Source of the DNA: Duganella sp. BuS-21
GTDB lineage: Bacteria; Pseudomonadota; Gammaproteobacteria; Burkholderiales; Burkholderiaceae_D
DNA: 64,000 nt
Direction: 5' to 3'
NCBI GenBank assembly: GCA_041874725.1
Contig: CP097466.1
Span: forward strand, 1,302,001-1,366,000
The notes under the pieces: generated by a model
The model's database searches: none
The model's input: the letters and a program-made list of their open reading frames with translations, nothing else
What the model was told of the DNA's origin: nothing
In this document: positions 18,132 to 26,060 of the stretch, one piece after another
Numbering within the stretch: the first letter of the stretch is position 1
Layout: every line of letters starts with the position of its first letter
Program-made: the position numbers and the translations under genes

Positions 18132-18893
18132 ATGAACAGGCTATTCTCCATTTTGCTGCTGCCGCTGTGCGGGCTGGCGGTCGCCGAAGACAACGACATT
18201 GCGATGATGCCGGACGGGAGCCGCGACATGTATGTGGGGATGGCCTTGACCAGCCGCAGTGCAGCCGAGGCGGGAGAGGCGCGCCGGCTGTCGCTGCGGC
18301 CTTTGCTGCAGGTGGAGTGGAGCAACGGGATCTTTGTGTCGGCCAACGGCGTGGTGGGCATGCACCTGTCGAACGGAGGCCCGGTGGCATATGGGCCGCT
18401 GCTGGCGGCCAGCAATTCCCGCGATCCGCACGAAAGCCGGCGCTTGCGCGGCTCGCACGCCATTGATGGCTCGGTGGATGCGGGCGGCTACTTCGACTAC
18501 TACCTTGGCTACAACACGCGGCTTGGGTCCAGCTTCATGTATGACCGCAGCGCGGGCGGCTGGCGCGGCGAAGTGGGAATGCAGAGGAGCTGGAGCGATC
18601 TGGCGCCGCATCATACCTTGTCGGTGTCGGCCGGCGTGTCGCTGGCCGCCGATGCGGTGATGCGCGAGCGTTTCGAGGTGTCGCGTGCCGCAGGCGGCGC
18701 GCGCGACTACACGCCTTCCGGCGGACTGGCCTCGGCCGGCGTTGGCGTCCATTGGAATGTGGCCTTGAGCAGCAAGTGGCTGCTATCCAGTTCCGCATCG
18801 GCCACGCGTCTGGGCGGCGAGGCGGCGGCCAGCCCGGTGGTGGAGCGCCGCAATTTCTTCACCATCTCGAGCGGCCTGGCGTACCGGTTCTGA
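18132..18893 (+). CDS. MipA/OmpV-family outer-membrane protein
   Basis: This 253-residue protein has a signal peptide (MNRLFSILLLPLCGLAVAED) and a mature barrel ending ISSGLAYRF, with terminal phenylalanine. The overall pattern, including SLRPLLQVEWSNGIFVSANG and YFDYYLGYN, is that of the MipA/OmpV family. E. coli MipA links lytic transglycosylase MltA to PBP1B, and Pseudomonas MipA proteins have been tied to peptide sensing through a two-component system. Here it is downstream of the OMP gene and two base pairs from the next gene, in a unit facing an RstAB-like pair. A shared envelope-stress regulon is an inference. Confidence 0.83.
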   Translation: MNRLFSILLLPLCGLAVAEDNDIAMMPDGSRDMYVGMALTSRSAAEAGEARRLSLRPLLQVEWSNGIFVSANGVVGMHLSNGGPVAYGPLLAASNSRDPHESRRLRGSHAIDGSVDAGGYFDYYLGYNTRLGSSFMYDRSAGGWRGEVGMQRSWSDLAPHHTLSVSAGVSLAADAVMRERFEVSRAAGGARDYTPSGGLASAGVGVHWNVALSSKWLLSSSASATRLGGEAAASPVVERRNFFTISSGLAYRF

Positions 18894-18894
18894 C

Positions 18895-19578
18895 ATGCTG
18901 CGCGCCGCGTTCCTCCTCAGTTTAGCCTTGCTCCCGGCCTGCGTCAGCGCCCAAGAGGAGTCGGACTGGATCGCCTATCGCGACGTCTATCGCCAGATGA
19001 TCTGGTTTGAAAAATACGGCAAGCCGAAGCAGTTTTTGCAAAATCACTTCCGCCTACGGCCGCGCGACAAGAGCGTGTCGATGGACGGGCTGCGGCTGGC
19101 GCTGAACAGCAAGACCGCGCAAGTGTCCTTGGCGCTTGATGCCCTGGGACGCGCGGTGCTGCCGTTTTCCAAGGCCGCGTATGACGACAACGCGGAGCTG
19201 GTCATCAACCGCAAGGCCGGCCAGTTCAAGGCCGGGCCGTGGGTGTCGATTGTCACGCGGCCGGACGGCGTGTACGCGGCGGCGGACTTGCGCGTGGCCT
19301 GCGAGCAGTTGCTGGCCTATCTGCGCCACGGCGGCGATGCCACGGGCAAGCGCTGCGTGGGGGTGCAATTCACCTATTCGAAGAACGATGCGGCGCAGCT
19401 GCAGTTCCAGGCTGCCGGCGGCGCCGTCAGCGCGCTGGCGGCGAAAGAAGGGCCGGCCTTCGAGGGCGATGTGGTGCAGGGCTTTCGGGTGTTCGCCTAT
19501 CGCTTCGCGGCGCTGCCCGAAGCGGGACAGGTCGTCACCAGCAGCACGCCGCTGGCGATAGCGGCGCTGCTTGAATAA
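18895..19578 (+). CDS. Exported protein of unknown function
   Basis: A 227-residue protein with a signal peptide (MLRAAFLLSLALLPACVSAQ). The cysteine at residue 16 lies before the likely cleavage site in LLPACVSAQ, which is not a convincing lipobox, so it is probably a soluble periplasmic protein. I do not recognise the family with certainty; DUF2987 is a possible match by layout only. It starts two base pairs after the MipA-like stop and is the last gene of the unit. The gene is followed by a 178-bp gap with a good promoter for the next operon. Confidence 0.72.
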   Translation: MLRAAFLLSLALLPACVSAQEESDWIAYRDVYRQMIWFEKYGKPKQFLQNHFRLRPRDKSVSMDGLRLALNSKTAQVSLALDALGRAVLPFSKAAYDDNAELVINRKAGQFKAGPWVSIVTRPDGVYAAADLRVACEQLLAYLRHGGDATGKRCVGVQFTYSKNDAAQLQFQAAGGAVSALAAKEGPAFEGDVVQGFRVFAYRFAALPEAGQVVTSSTPLAIAALLE

Positions 19579-19592
19579 ACATGACGGTTCGA

Positions 19593-19620
19593 TTCATACA
19601 CTATGGTCGCACGTTATAAT
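19593..19620 (+). promoter_or_regulatory. Candidate sigma-70 promoter of the jelly-roll/LytSR operon
   Basis: A consensus TATAAT lies at 19615-19620, with TTCATA (four of six matches to TTGACA) at 19593-19598 and a 16-bp spacer. Transcription would start near 19627 and leave a leader of about 130 nt before the first gene at 19757. I saw no clear attenuator or riboswitch in that leader. Confidence 0.5.
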
Positions 19621-19756
19621 CCTCGCAATGTTGGTCCTGCGCTCATCCGCCCAAATCTGCGTTTATCCGCATCCGGCAGCGCTTGTCGCATGGCTCGCCA
19701 CGGTGAGTTCTCCAGTGGCAAAGTAGCTGCATGACGCACCGTCATGACCTTGGAGA

Positions 19757-20317
19757 ATGAAGATGAAACTCAAAATAGCGATTGCACTGCTGCTTGCCGC
19801 CTCTTGCTCGGCATCCTTCGCCGCGTCGGGCGCCTGGATGCTCAGCGGCGGTACGCAGAAGTCCTATGAAATCGGCGAAGATCGCAGTGAAAGCGTCAGC
19901 GGCAAAGCTGCGCGCTACATCCGTTTCGTCGACGGTGACGCCGGCGGATTCGGTACGCTGATGCAGAAGATCTCCGCTGAGAATTACAAAGGCAAGCGGG
20001 TTCGCTTCCAGGCGATGGTCAAGACGCGGGACGTCAGCAACTGGGCGGGGCTGTGGATGCGTGCCGACCGCAGCGGGGAGTCCAGCTCGGCGTTTTATAA
20101 CAGCCAGGACAAGCCCATCGCCGGCACCACAGATTGGCAACTGCGCAGCGTGACGCTTGATATTCCGGAAGATGCGGTCGGCTTATATTTCGGTGTGATC
20201 GACTCGGGCAAAGGGCAGGTGTGGATCGACCAGCTGTCGCTGGACGTGGTGGGTATGGACGTGCCGGTGGACGTGCAGCCGGGACGTGGAGTGCTGCCAT
20301 CGGCGCCGGTTCTATGA
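19757..20317 (+). CDS. Secreted jelly-roll protein, copy 1 of a tandem pair
   Basis: A 186-residue protein with a signal peptide ending in CSASFAAS near residue 23. The mature part is a beta-sandwich of the carbohydrate-binding type: RVRFQAMVKTRDVSNWAGLW, then AFYNSQDKPI, then a strand pair ending GKGQVWIDQLSLDVVG. This pattern is found in small lectin-like domains often attached to regulators or hydrolases; here it stands alone. It shares most residues with the next gene over the last 90 residues. GAGAATGAAG before the ATG offers a modest ribosome site. The stop overlaps the next start (ATGA). A ligand-binding role in the periplasm, feeding the LytS-like kinase downstream, is a hypothesis from operon context. 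Confidence 0.78.
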   Translation: MKMKLKIAIALLLAASCSASFAASGAWMLSGGTQKSYEIGEDRSESVSGKAARYIRFVDGDAGGFGTLMQKISAENYKGKRVRFQAMVKTRDVSNWAGLWMRADRSGESSSAFYNSQDKPIAGTTDWQLRSVTLDIPEDAVGLYFGVIDSGKGQVWIDQLSLDVVGMDVPVDVQPGRGVLPSAPVL

Positions 20318-20883
20318 AACCATTGTTTGTGATTGCAGCGGCGCTGGCCGCCACCTCGCTGTGGGTGGCGGCGGCGGAATCGGTGGGCAAGCTGCCGCCG
20401 CCTTGGTTCATTTCCGGGGAGCGCGTTAGCTCCTACCAGGCCGGCATCGACAACGTCGATACGTCGAGCGGCAAGGGCGCCAAGTTCCTGCGCTACGTCC
20501 AGGGTGACGACCGCAGTTTTGCGGCGCTGACGCAGGTCATATCGGCGCAGCGCTATCTCGGCCAGCGAGTGCGCTTCCGCGCCATGATCAAGACGCGCGA
20601 CGTCAGCAACTGGGCCGGGCTATGGATGACGGTCCACGCCAACAAGCGTCCCAACGCCGCGTTCTACAACAGCAGCGACAAGCCGATCAAAGGCAGCAGC
20701 GGCTGGCAGCTGCGCAGCGTGACGCTGGACGTGCCGGAGGACGGCGACAGCATTGCGTTTGGCGTCATCAATTCCGGCAACGGCCAAGTATGGATAGATG
20801 AACTGTCGTTCGAGATCGTCGGCAAGGACGTGCCGGTGGACCGCATGCCGTCGGCAGGGCTGCCGGAGCACCCGAGCCTATGA
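20314..20883 (+). CDS. Secreted jelly-roll protein, copy 2 of a tandem pair
   Basis: A 189-residue paralogue of the preceding protein. It has its own signal peptide (MKPLFVIAAALAATSLWVAA) and the same beta-sandwich core (RVRFRAMIKTRDVSNWAGLW; later GNGQVWIDELSFEIVG). Conservation is strongest in the segment from RVRF to DVPVD and weakest in the N-terminal third, which suggests an old tandem duplication with divergence of one face. It overlaps the upstream gene by 4 bp, and its stop overlaps the kinase start, so all four genes of this operon are likely translationally coupled. The ligand is unknown. Confidence 0.78.
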   Translation: MKPLFVIAAALAATSLWVAAAESVGKLPPPWFISGERVSSYQAGIDNVDTSSGKGAKFLRYVQGDDRSFAALTQVISAQRYLGQRVRFRAMIKTRDVSNWAGLWMTVHANKRPNAAFYNSSDKPIKGSSGWQLRSVTLDVPEDGDSIAFGVINSGNGQVWIDELSFEIVGKDVPVDRMPSAGLPEHPSL

Positions 20884-21914
20884 TGGCGTTGCGCACATGG
20901 ATGGAGCCTGATCCCGGCGGAGCGCCGCAGGCCGTACGGCGTGCGGTTGCCTGCACCGCATCACAACTTGCATTGAGCGCGTCCCTGATTGCCGCCGCAG
21001 TCCTGGCGGGGCTGGCGCTGCGCGCTTACACATGGGTTGCGCTGTTTGTGGCCTTGCTGTTGCCGTTGTGCCTTACCGCCGCTGCGCTGTTGCTGATCCA
21101 GCGCACCTGGCTGGCGCTGTGGGTCGGTATGCTGGTGCTGTTGCCTGCCGGCGCGGTCACGGCGGGCTGCTTGTATGAGGCAGGTCTGTCGTGGGGCGGC
21201 ATCGATGTGCGCAACGCAGGGCATGTCATGGCCGCCGAGGCGGTGCTGGGCGCGCTGCTGCTGGTGCTGCCATTGTGGATGGCGCAGCAGCACGCGCGCG
21301 CGCTGTATGTGGCGCAGCTGTCTCAGGCTGCGTTGGCCTCGGACTTGAAGGCGTTGCAGGCGCAAATCGAGCCGCACTTCCTGTATAACACGCTTGCCAA
21401 TACCCGCTACCTGGTACGCCATCAGCCCGAGCGCGCCGTTGAAATGCTGGACCACTTGATCGCGTATCTGCGCAGTGCCTTGCCGGATCTGCGCAGTCCC
21501 ATGTCGACACTGGGGCGCGAATGCGAATTGGCTGCGCACTATCTGGAGCTGATGATGATACGCTACGGCGACCGTCTCGACGTCAGAATTGATTGCGCCA
21601 TTGATGCGAGCGATTTTGCGCTACCGCCGCTGATGTTGATGCCGTTGGTGGAAAACGCCGTGCAGCATGGCGTGGAGCCGCATCTAGGGCCAGTCACTGT
21701 ATCGATATCCGTTCGGCGCCAACGTGATTGCATGCGGGTCGCTGTGCGCGACAACGGCGCCGGCGTCGGCGACGCCGTATTGGGCAGCGGCGTCGGGCTG
21801 CGCAATGTACGTCAACGGCTACAAGCCTTGTATGGCGGCGCAGCCAGTTTGCATTTGAGCGTGGATGCGGATGGATGGACCGCCGCCGAGCTGACGCTTC
21901 CGGTGCCCGCATGA
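20880..21914 (+). CDS. LytS/YehU-type sensor histidine kinase
   Basis: A 344-residue membrane kinase. Four hydrophobic segments occupy about residues 27-137, with very short loops and no sizeable periplasmic domain. The His_kinase domain follows with LQAQIEPHFLYNTLANTRYL, phospho-accepting histidine 166, then an ATPase domain with MPLVENAVQHGVEPH and VRDNGAGVGD. This is the LytS/AlgZ class that pairs with LytTR regulators. Two in-frame ATGs at 20880 and 20883 follow the overlap with the previous gene. Having almost no external domain, it may depend on partner proteins for sensing, and the two co-encoded secreted proteins are the obvious candidates. Confidence 0.9.
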   Translation: MMALRTWMEPDPGGAPQAVRRAVACTASQLALSASLIAAAVLAGLALRAYTWVALFVALLLPLCLTAAALLLIQRTWLALWVGMLVLLPAGAVTAGCLYEAGLSWGGIDVRNAGHVMAAEAVLGALLLVLPLWMAQQHARALYVAQLSQAALASDLKALQAQIEPHFLYNTLANTRYLVRHQPERAVEMLDHLIAYLRSALPDLRSPMSTLGRECELAAHYLELMMIRYGDRLDVRIDCAIDASDFALPPLMLMPLVENAVQHGVEPHLGPVTVSISVRRQRDCMRVAVRDNGAGVGDAVLGSGVGLRNVRQRLQALYGGAASLHLSVDADGWTAAELTLPVPA

Positions 21915-22648
21915 CGCCGCGCATCTTGATCGCCGAGGACGAACCTCTGTTGCGCGCCGAGTTGCAGGCGGCATTGGCCGCGCTATGGCCGGAGGCGTTG
22001 GTGGTCGGCGCGGCGGCCGATGGCGTGCAGGCGCTGCGCATGGCGCGTGAACTGTCGCCGGACATTGCCTTCCTCGACATCCGCATGCCGGGTCTGAATG
22101 GACTGGACGTAGCGCGCACCTTCGGCTCGCGCATCCACGTGGTGTTCGTCACAGCGTACCAAGAGCACGCGCTGGCTGCGTTCGATGAAGGGGCGGTGGA
22201 CTATCTGCTAAAGCCGGTCGATGCGGCACGCATGGCAAAAGCCATTGAACGTCTGCGTTTGCGACTCGGTACTGCGCCGCCCGATCTGGCGCGGCTGGTG
22301 CAGCAACTGGCGCCCAAACCCGCACCGCCGGCCTGGCTGCAAGCCAGCATGGGGAACACTATCCACTTTATCGACCTGACGGACGTGATCTACTTCGCAG
22401 CTGAACTCAAGTACACCAGGGTGGTGACCGGTCAGCTGGAAGCGCACATCCGCACGCCGTTGAAGGAACTAGCCGAGCAGCTGGAAGCGGCGGGGTTCTG
22501 GCAAATCCATCGAGGCTACGTGGTGGCGTTGAAGCATATCGCCGCCGTGAGCCGCGATGGTGATGGTGCGCTATGGCTGGTGCTGCGCGGCCATGGGACA
22601 CGTCTTCCCGTGAGCCAGCGCTTTCAGCACCGCTTCAAGGGCATGTGA
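21911..22648 (+). CDS. LytTR-family response regulator
   Basis: A 245-residue regulator. The receiver domain has IAEDEP at 7-12, phospho-acceptor Asp56 in IAFLDIRMPG, and the lysine in DYLLKPVDA. A Pro-rich linker near 130-142 leads to a LytTR DNA-binding domain with IYFAAELKYTRVV and GFWQIHRGYVVALKHI. It overlaps the kinase stop by 4 bp. Its stop codon abuts the stop of the convergent M56 peptidase gene with no base between them. LytTR proteins usually bind pairs of short direct repeats; I did not find a clear pair upstream of this operon. Confidence 0.92.
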   Translation: MTPRILIAEDEPLLRAELQAALAALWPEALVVGAAADGVQALRMARELSPDIAFLDIRMPGLNGLDVARTFGSRIHVVFVTAYQEHALAAFDEGAVDYLLKPVDAARMAKAIERLRLRLGTAPPDLARLVQQLAPKPAPPAWLQASMGNTIHFIDLTDVIYFAAELKYTRVVTGQLEAHIRTPLKELAEQLEAAGFWQIHRGYVVALKHIAAVSRDGDGALWLVLRGHGTRLPVSQRFQHRFKGM

Positions 22649-23914
22649 CTATTCCAGCACCCAGGAGTATTGCATTTGGGTCCAGGATTCGACCGCCTTT
22701 CCGGCCTTGGTCGCCGGCTTGAAGGTGCACTTCTCGATGGCGGTGCGCGAGGCTTCATCGAGGTCGGTATGGCCGCTGGAGTGTTCGACTTTCGAGGTTT
22801 TTACCTTGCCGTTCATGCCGATCAAAAAGCCCAGTTGGACCGTGCCGGTGCGCGTTTCCTTGACGGCCGCCTCCGGGTACTGAGGTTTGGCGCAACTGGC
22901 GAAGTTGACCACCGCCGGCTTCTTGCCGGACGCGCTTTTGTCGGCGGCTGTGGCTTCGGTGTAGATCGACAGGCAGGCCAGCGCCATGCCCAGCATGGCG
23001 ACTGCAGCCTTCCAGTTCATGGCCTGCGGGGCAGGGCGCAGCAGGTGTTGAATACGCATCATCAGGTTTCCTCCGTTGGCCGCTTGGACCAGTTGGTGAT
23101 TGGAGAACTGGAGTCTTTCCAGTTCGGATAGTGCAAGGGCCAGGCGCCGCGGTTCGCCAAGCTGCCTTGCTGCGACATCGTCTGCAATCAGTTCGCGCTC
23201 AATACGGATGCGGCTCGAAATCCACCAGACGGCAGGGTGGTAGAACAGCAGCGTTTCGATCACGTTCTGCAGCAGGTTGATCAGGTAATCGTGGCGCTTG
23301 ATGTGCGCCATTTCATGCGCCAGCAAGGCTTCCAGCAGCTGCGGCGGCATGCCGCCGACCAGCGACGCAGGTACCAGCACCACCGGACGCCACCAGCCGG
23401 CGGTGATGGGGCTCTTGAGCGTATCGACCACGCGCAGGCGCACTTCACGGGTGATGCCGAAGCGTTGCGCCAGTCGCGCCAGGTCGGTCTCCCAACGCAG
23501 TTGGTCGTGGCGCTCGCAGGTGCTGTGTGCGCGGCTGAAGCGGTCTATCCACATCAGGCCGGCCACCATGCGCAGCGCCAGCGCGGCGGCGCACAGCGCC
23601 CACAGGCCGACAATGCCGCGCAGCGAATCGCGCAGCTTGAACCAGCCGTCCTCTTCATCGAAGCTGGACGGCGCCCACGGCAGGCCGTTGAAGCTGGTGC
23701 CGGCCGTCGTGGCATCGCTGGCGAGGCGCTGCCACAGTTCCAGCGCCGGCCAGCACAGGCAGGCCAGCATGGCGCTGCAGGCGACCAGGTAGCGGTACTC
23801 GGCGCGGCTGTTGCGCAGCAGGGTGAGGGCGGCGGCGGTGGCGCAGCCGAGCAGCAGGCCTTGCCATAGGAAGTGCATCAAGGTCATGCCGAGGGCGAAG
23901 ACGAAGGCGCTCAT
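22649..23914 (-). CDS. BlaR1-like M56 metalloprotease with C-terminal TonB-like domain
   Basis: A 421-residue inner-membrane zinc protease. Hydrophobic segments at about 3-30, 43-60 and 100-122 precede the zinc motif LLAHEMAHIKRHD with His200, Glu201 and His204; another hydrophobic helix lies near 305-320. In place of the penicillin-binding sensor of BlaR1, residues about 335-421 form a TonB C-terminal-like domain with the signature PQYPEAAVKE and a GTVQLGFLIGMNGKV strand. It overlaps the blaI-like gene by 4 bp, the usual pairing in which the protease relieves repression on a signal. The TonB-like end may contact an outer-membrane partner. The signal is unknown. Confidence 0.86.
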   Translation of the reverse strand: MSAFVFALGMTLMHFLWQGLLLGCATAAALTLLRNSRAEYRYLVACSAMLACLCWPALELWQRLASDATTAGTSFNGLPWAPSSFDEEDGWFKLRDSLRGIVGLWALCAAALALRMVAGLMWIDRFSRAHSTCERHDQLRWETDLARLAQRFGITREVRLRVVDTLKSPITAGWWRPVVLVPASLVGGMPPQLLEALLAHEMAHIKRHDYLINLLQNVIETLLFYHPAVWWISSRIRIERELIADDVAARQLGEPRRLALALSELERLQFSNHQLVQAANGGNLMMRIQHLLRPAPQAMNWKAAVAMLGMALACLSIYTEATAADKSASGKKPAVVNFASCAKPQYPEAAVKETRTGTVQLGFLIGMNGKVKTSKVEHSSGHTDLDEASRTAIEKCTFKPATKAGKAVESWTQMQYSWVLE

Positions 23915-24309
23915 TTCTTGCCATCCTTGGCTTCCTTGGCTTCCTTATCTTCCTTCAGCAGCTTTTCGATTTCCTCGCGCTCTTTTTTGGAGATGCCGCT
24001 GCGTAGCGCGGCCAGCACCAATGCCTTGGCCGAGCCGGCGAAGGCTTTCTGCATCAGGTCCTTGAGCAGGCTCGATTGCAGCGTGGCTTGCGCCTGTGCC
24101 GGCGTGTAGATGTGCGAGCGCTGGCTTTCGTCGCGCAGCAGGATGCCCTTGGTGTGCATGATCTGCATCAGGCGCAGCACGGTGCCGTAGGCCAGTTCGG
24201 GTTTGTCGGACAGCATGGCCTCGTGCACCTGCTTGGCGGTGGCCGGGCCAAGAGGCCACAGGGCTTGCAGCAGTTCGAGTTCTGCGGCGGTCGGTTTTGG
24301 AATACTCAT
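23911..24309 (-). CDS. BlaI/MecI/CopY-family transcriptional repressor
   Basis: A 132-residue winged-helix repressor. The N-terminal helix-turn-helix region runs from PTAAELELLQALWPLGPATA through ELAYGTVLRLMQIMHTKGIL, the family pattern. The C-terminal dimerisation part ends in a Lys/Glu-rich tail (EDKEAKEAKDGKK). In this family a partner M56 protease cleaves or disables the repressor; that partner is the next gene downstream, overlapping by 4 bp. Inverted repeats upstream at 24336-24362 are candidate operators for self-repression and for control of the adjacent GH13-like gene end region. Confidence 0.9.
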   Translation of the reverse strand: MSIPKPTAAELELLQALWPLGPATAKQVHEAMLSDKPELAYGTVLRLMQIMHTKGILLRDESQRSHIYTPAQAQATLQSSLLKDLMQKAFAGSAKALVLAALRSGISKKEREEIEKLLKEDKEAKEAKDGKK

Positions 24310-24335
24310 GGACGTCTCCGTGAATGCGGTAGACG

Positions 24336-24362
24336 TAGATTATTCTATCTAGACAAAAGTGT
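24336..24362 (-). promoter_or_regulatory. Candidate BlaI-type operator region
   Basis: Upstream of the repressor gene, TAGA-N4-TCTA spans 24336-24347, the palindrome TCTAGA spans 24348-24353, and ACA-N4-TGT spans 24353-24362. BlaI-type operators as I recall them are built on TACA...TGTA dyads, which the last element partly resembles. The segment is the only AT-rich stretch before the gene, so it should also hold the promoter. The assignment is tentative. Confidence 0.4.
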
Positions 24363-24367
24363 ATACT

Positions 24368-25999
24368 TTAATTTGATCCTGATTTTTTCCGGCCTATGAT
24401 CCAGCTGTGCGGCGCCAGTGTGCTCAGTGTGGCGTCTTCGGCGCGCCAGCCGGAGGCGTGTAGAGGTTTGATCTGTGCCAGTTCGGCGGGCAGCGTTAAC
24501 GTGGCTGGCGACAGGTTGGCCAGCACCACCAGGTGCTCGCTGGCGTCGCTGCGGGTGAAGCCGATGGCGCCGGGTGGCAGGCCGTCCAGGAACGTGGTGG
24601 CGCCGGTACGCAAGGTTGGGTGGCGGCGGCGCAGGGCGATCAGAGACTGATAGTGCGCGTACAGGTCGGCGTCGAAGCTGTTCCAGTCCAGTTGATAGGG
24701 CTCGAACAGCACTGGCCAGCCGGTCCATGTCGGTTCGCCGAACTCCTGCCCCATCAGGATGTGCGGCACGCCGTCCATGGCCAGCAGCACGGCGGCCGCT
24801 GCACGGTGGGCGGCCTGGCCGAGGAAGGTGGAGATGCGTCCTTGCTCCTTGTCTTCCAGCCAGCGCATGCGCCGCGCGCCGCGCGGGAAGCTGTAGGTGG
24901 ACTCGTTCCAGTAGCGGGCGAAGGCCGCGTTGTCCGCTTCACCGTGCGCGCAGCGACGCAGCATCTCGCGCGTGCCGCCTTCGTAGGTCAGGTCGCAAGC
25001 GGCCAGGTGGTGGAACTCGTCGTAGGACTGCGAAATGAGCGCGATGTCGGGACGCAGCGCGGACAGGTCGGCGCGGATCTCGTCGAGGAAATCGCAGGGC
25101 GTGATGTCGGAATCGTCGAAGCGCAGGCCGTCGAAATCGAAGCGTGTGATCCACTCGCGCATGTTGGCGATCAGGTAGCGCCGCAGATCGCGGTCGGCGA
25201 AGTCGAAGCCGGCGAAGTAGTCGCGGTTGGGAACGGCGTAGTAGATGCTGCCGTCGGCGCGTCGGGTGTACCAGTGCGGATGCGTGCGCGTGAACGGATG
25301 GTCGGCGCTGCTGCGGTTGAGCGTCCAGTCCATGATAACGCGCATGCCGCGCGCATGCGCTGCGTCCACCAGCGCGCGCAGCGCGGCGGCGTCGCCCAAG
25401 GCCTGATCGATGGCGTCGAAGTCGCGCACGGCGTAGGGATCGCCCAGCGTGCCGCGCCGCCCTTGGATACCGACAGGATGGAAGGGCATGATCCACAGCA
25501 CGTCCGCACCGAGTTCGCTGAGATAGGAGAGCTTGGCGCGCACGCCATCGAAGTCACCGCCGAAGGCTGGCACCGACAGCTGGTAGATCACGCCATCGCG
25601 CAGCCAATCCGGGCTGGCCAGCGCGGAACGGGCATGCAGCGGGCCGGGAGCAGCGGCGCTCAGGTTTTGTTGGCGCATCAGCACCGCGCCGGTTTCATCG
25701 ACCGTCAGGCAGGAGTTGTTTTGACCGTCTTCCGAAATCCAGGGATTGGCGGGATCGGGTATCCAGTCCCTGTCGTCGATGACGAATTTGTACAGATGCC
25801 GCCCGGCCGGCACCGGCAGCGTGGTTTGCCAGCGCGTGGATGACACGCGGTCGAGCATGCAGACGTCGCCCGCCCAGCAGTTGAAGGTGCCGGCCAGCGC
25901 GACACGGATAGTGTCCGGCGCAGCGTCGAAAATAAAGCGCACGCCGCCTGCGACTGCGTGTGGCAACAGGGCCGGGTCGGCGTTGAATTGCAACTCCAT
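24368..25999 (-). CDS. GH13-like protein with CBM48-type N-terminus and eroded catalytic site
   Basis: A 543-residue protein. Residues about 18-85 form an E-set/CBM48-like glycogen-binding module (VALAGTFNCW; GRHLYKFVIDD). Residues about 130-470 form an alpha-amylase-type barrel: GVIYQLSVPAFGG, ELGADVLWIMPFHP, DWTLNRSS, DGLRFDDSDIT, MDGVPHILMGQEFGEP. The usual nucleophile is present (Asp295). The acid/base glutamate position appears to be glutamine (LISQSYDE, Gln324), the third catalytic aspartate (normally NHD) falls in FLGQAAHR and is missing, and the histidine of region I is arginine (DWTLNR). Start 25999 was chosen because AAGGA sits 5 bp upstream. There is no signal peptide. It is probably not a normal hydrolase; it may bind glycogen or maltodextrin. 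Confidence 0.75.
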   Translation of the reverse strand: MELQFNADPALLPHAVAGGVRFIFDAAPDTIRVALAGTFNCWAGDVCMLDRVSSTRWQTTLPVPAGRHLYKFVIDDRDWIPDPANPWISEDGQNNSCLTVDETGAVLMRQQNLSAAAPGPLHARSALASPDWLRDGVIYQLSVPAFGGDFDGVRAKLSYLSELGADVLWIMPFHPVGIQGRRGTLGDPYAVRDFDAIDQALGDAAALRALVDAAHARGMRVIMDWTLNRSSADHPFTRTHPHWYTRRADGSIYYAVPNRDYFAGFDFADRDLRRYLIANMREWITRFDFDGLRFDDSDITPCDFLDEIRADLSALRPDIALISQSYDEFHHLAACDLTYEGGTREMLRRCAHGEADNAAFARYWNESTYSFPRGARRMRWLEDKEQGRISTFLGQAAHRAAAAVLLAMDGVPHILMGQEFGEPTWTGWPVLFEPYQLDWNSFDADLYAHYQSLIALRRRHPTLRTGATTFLDGLPPGAIGFTRSDASEHLVVLANLSPATLTLPAELAQIKPLHASGWRAEDATLSTLAPHSWIIGRKKSGSN

Positions 26000-26060
26000 C
26001 GTCATCCTTTCGAGGCGGTTAAAATTAACCATATGATAAGGCGCGGAAAGGGAGCAGTGT

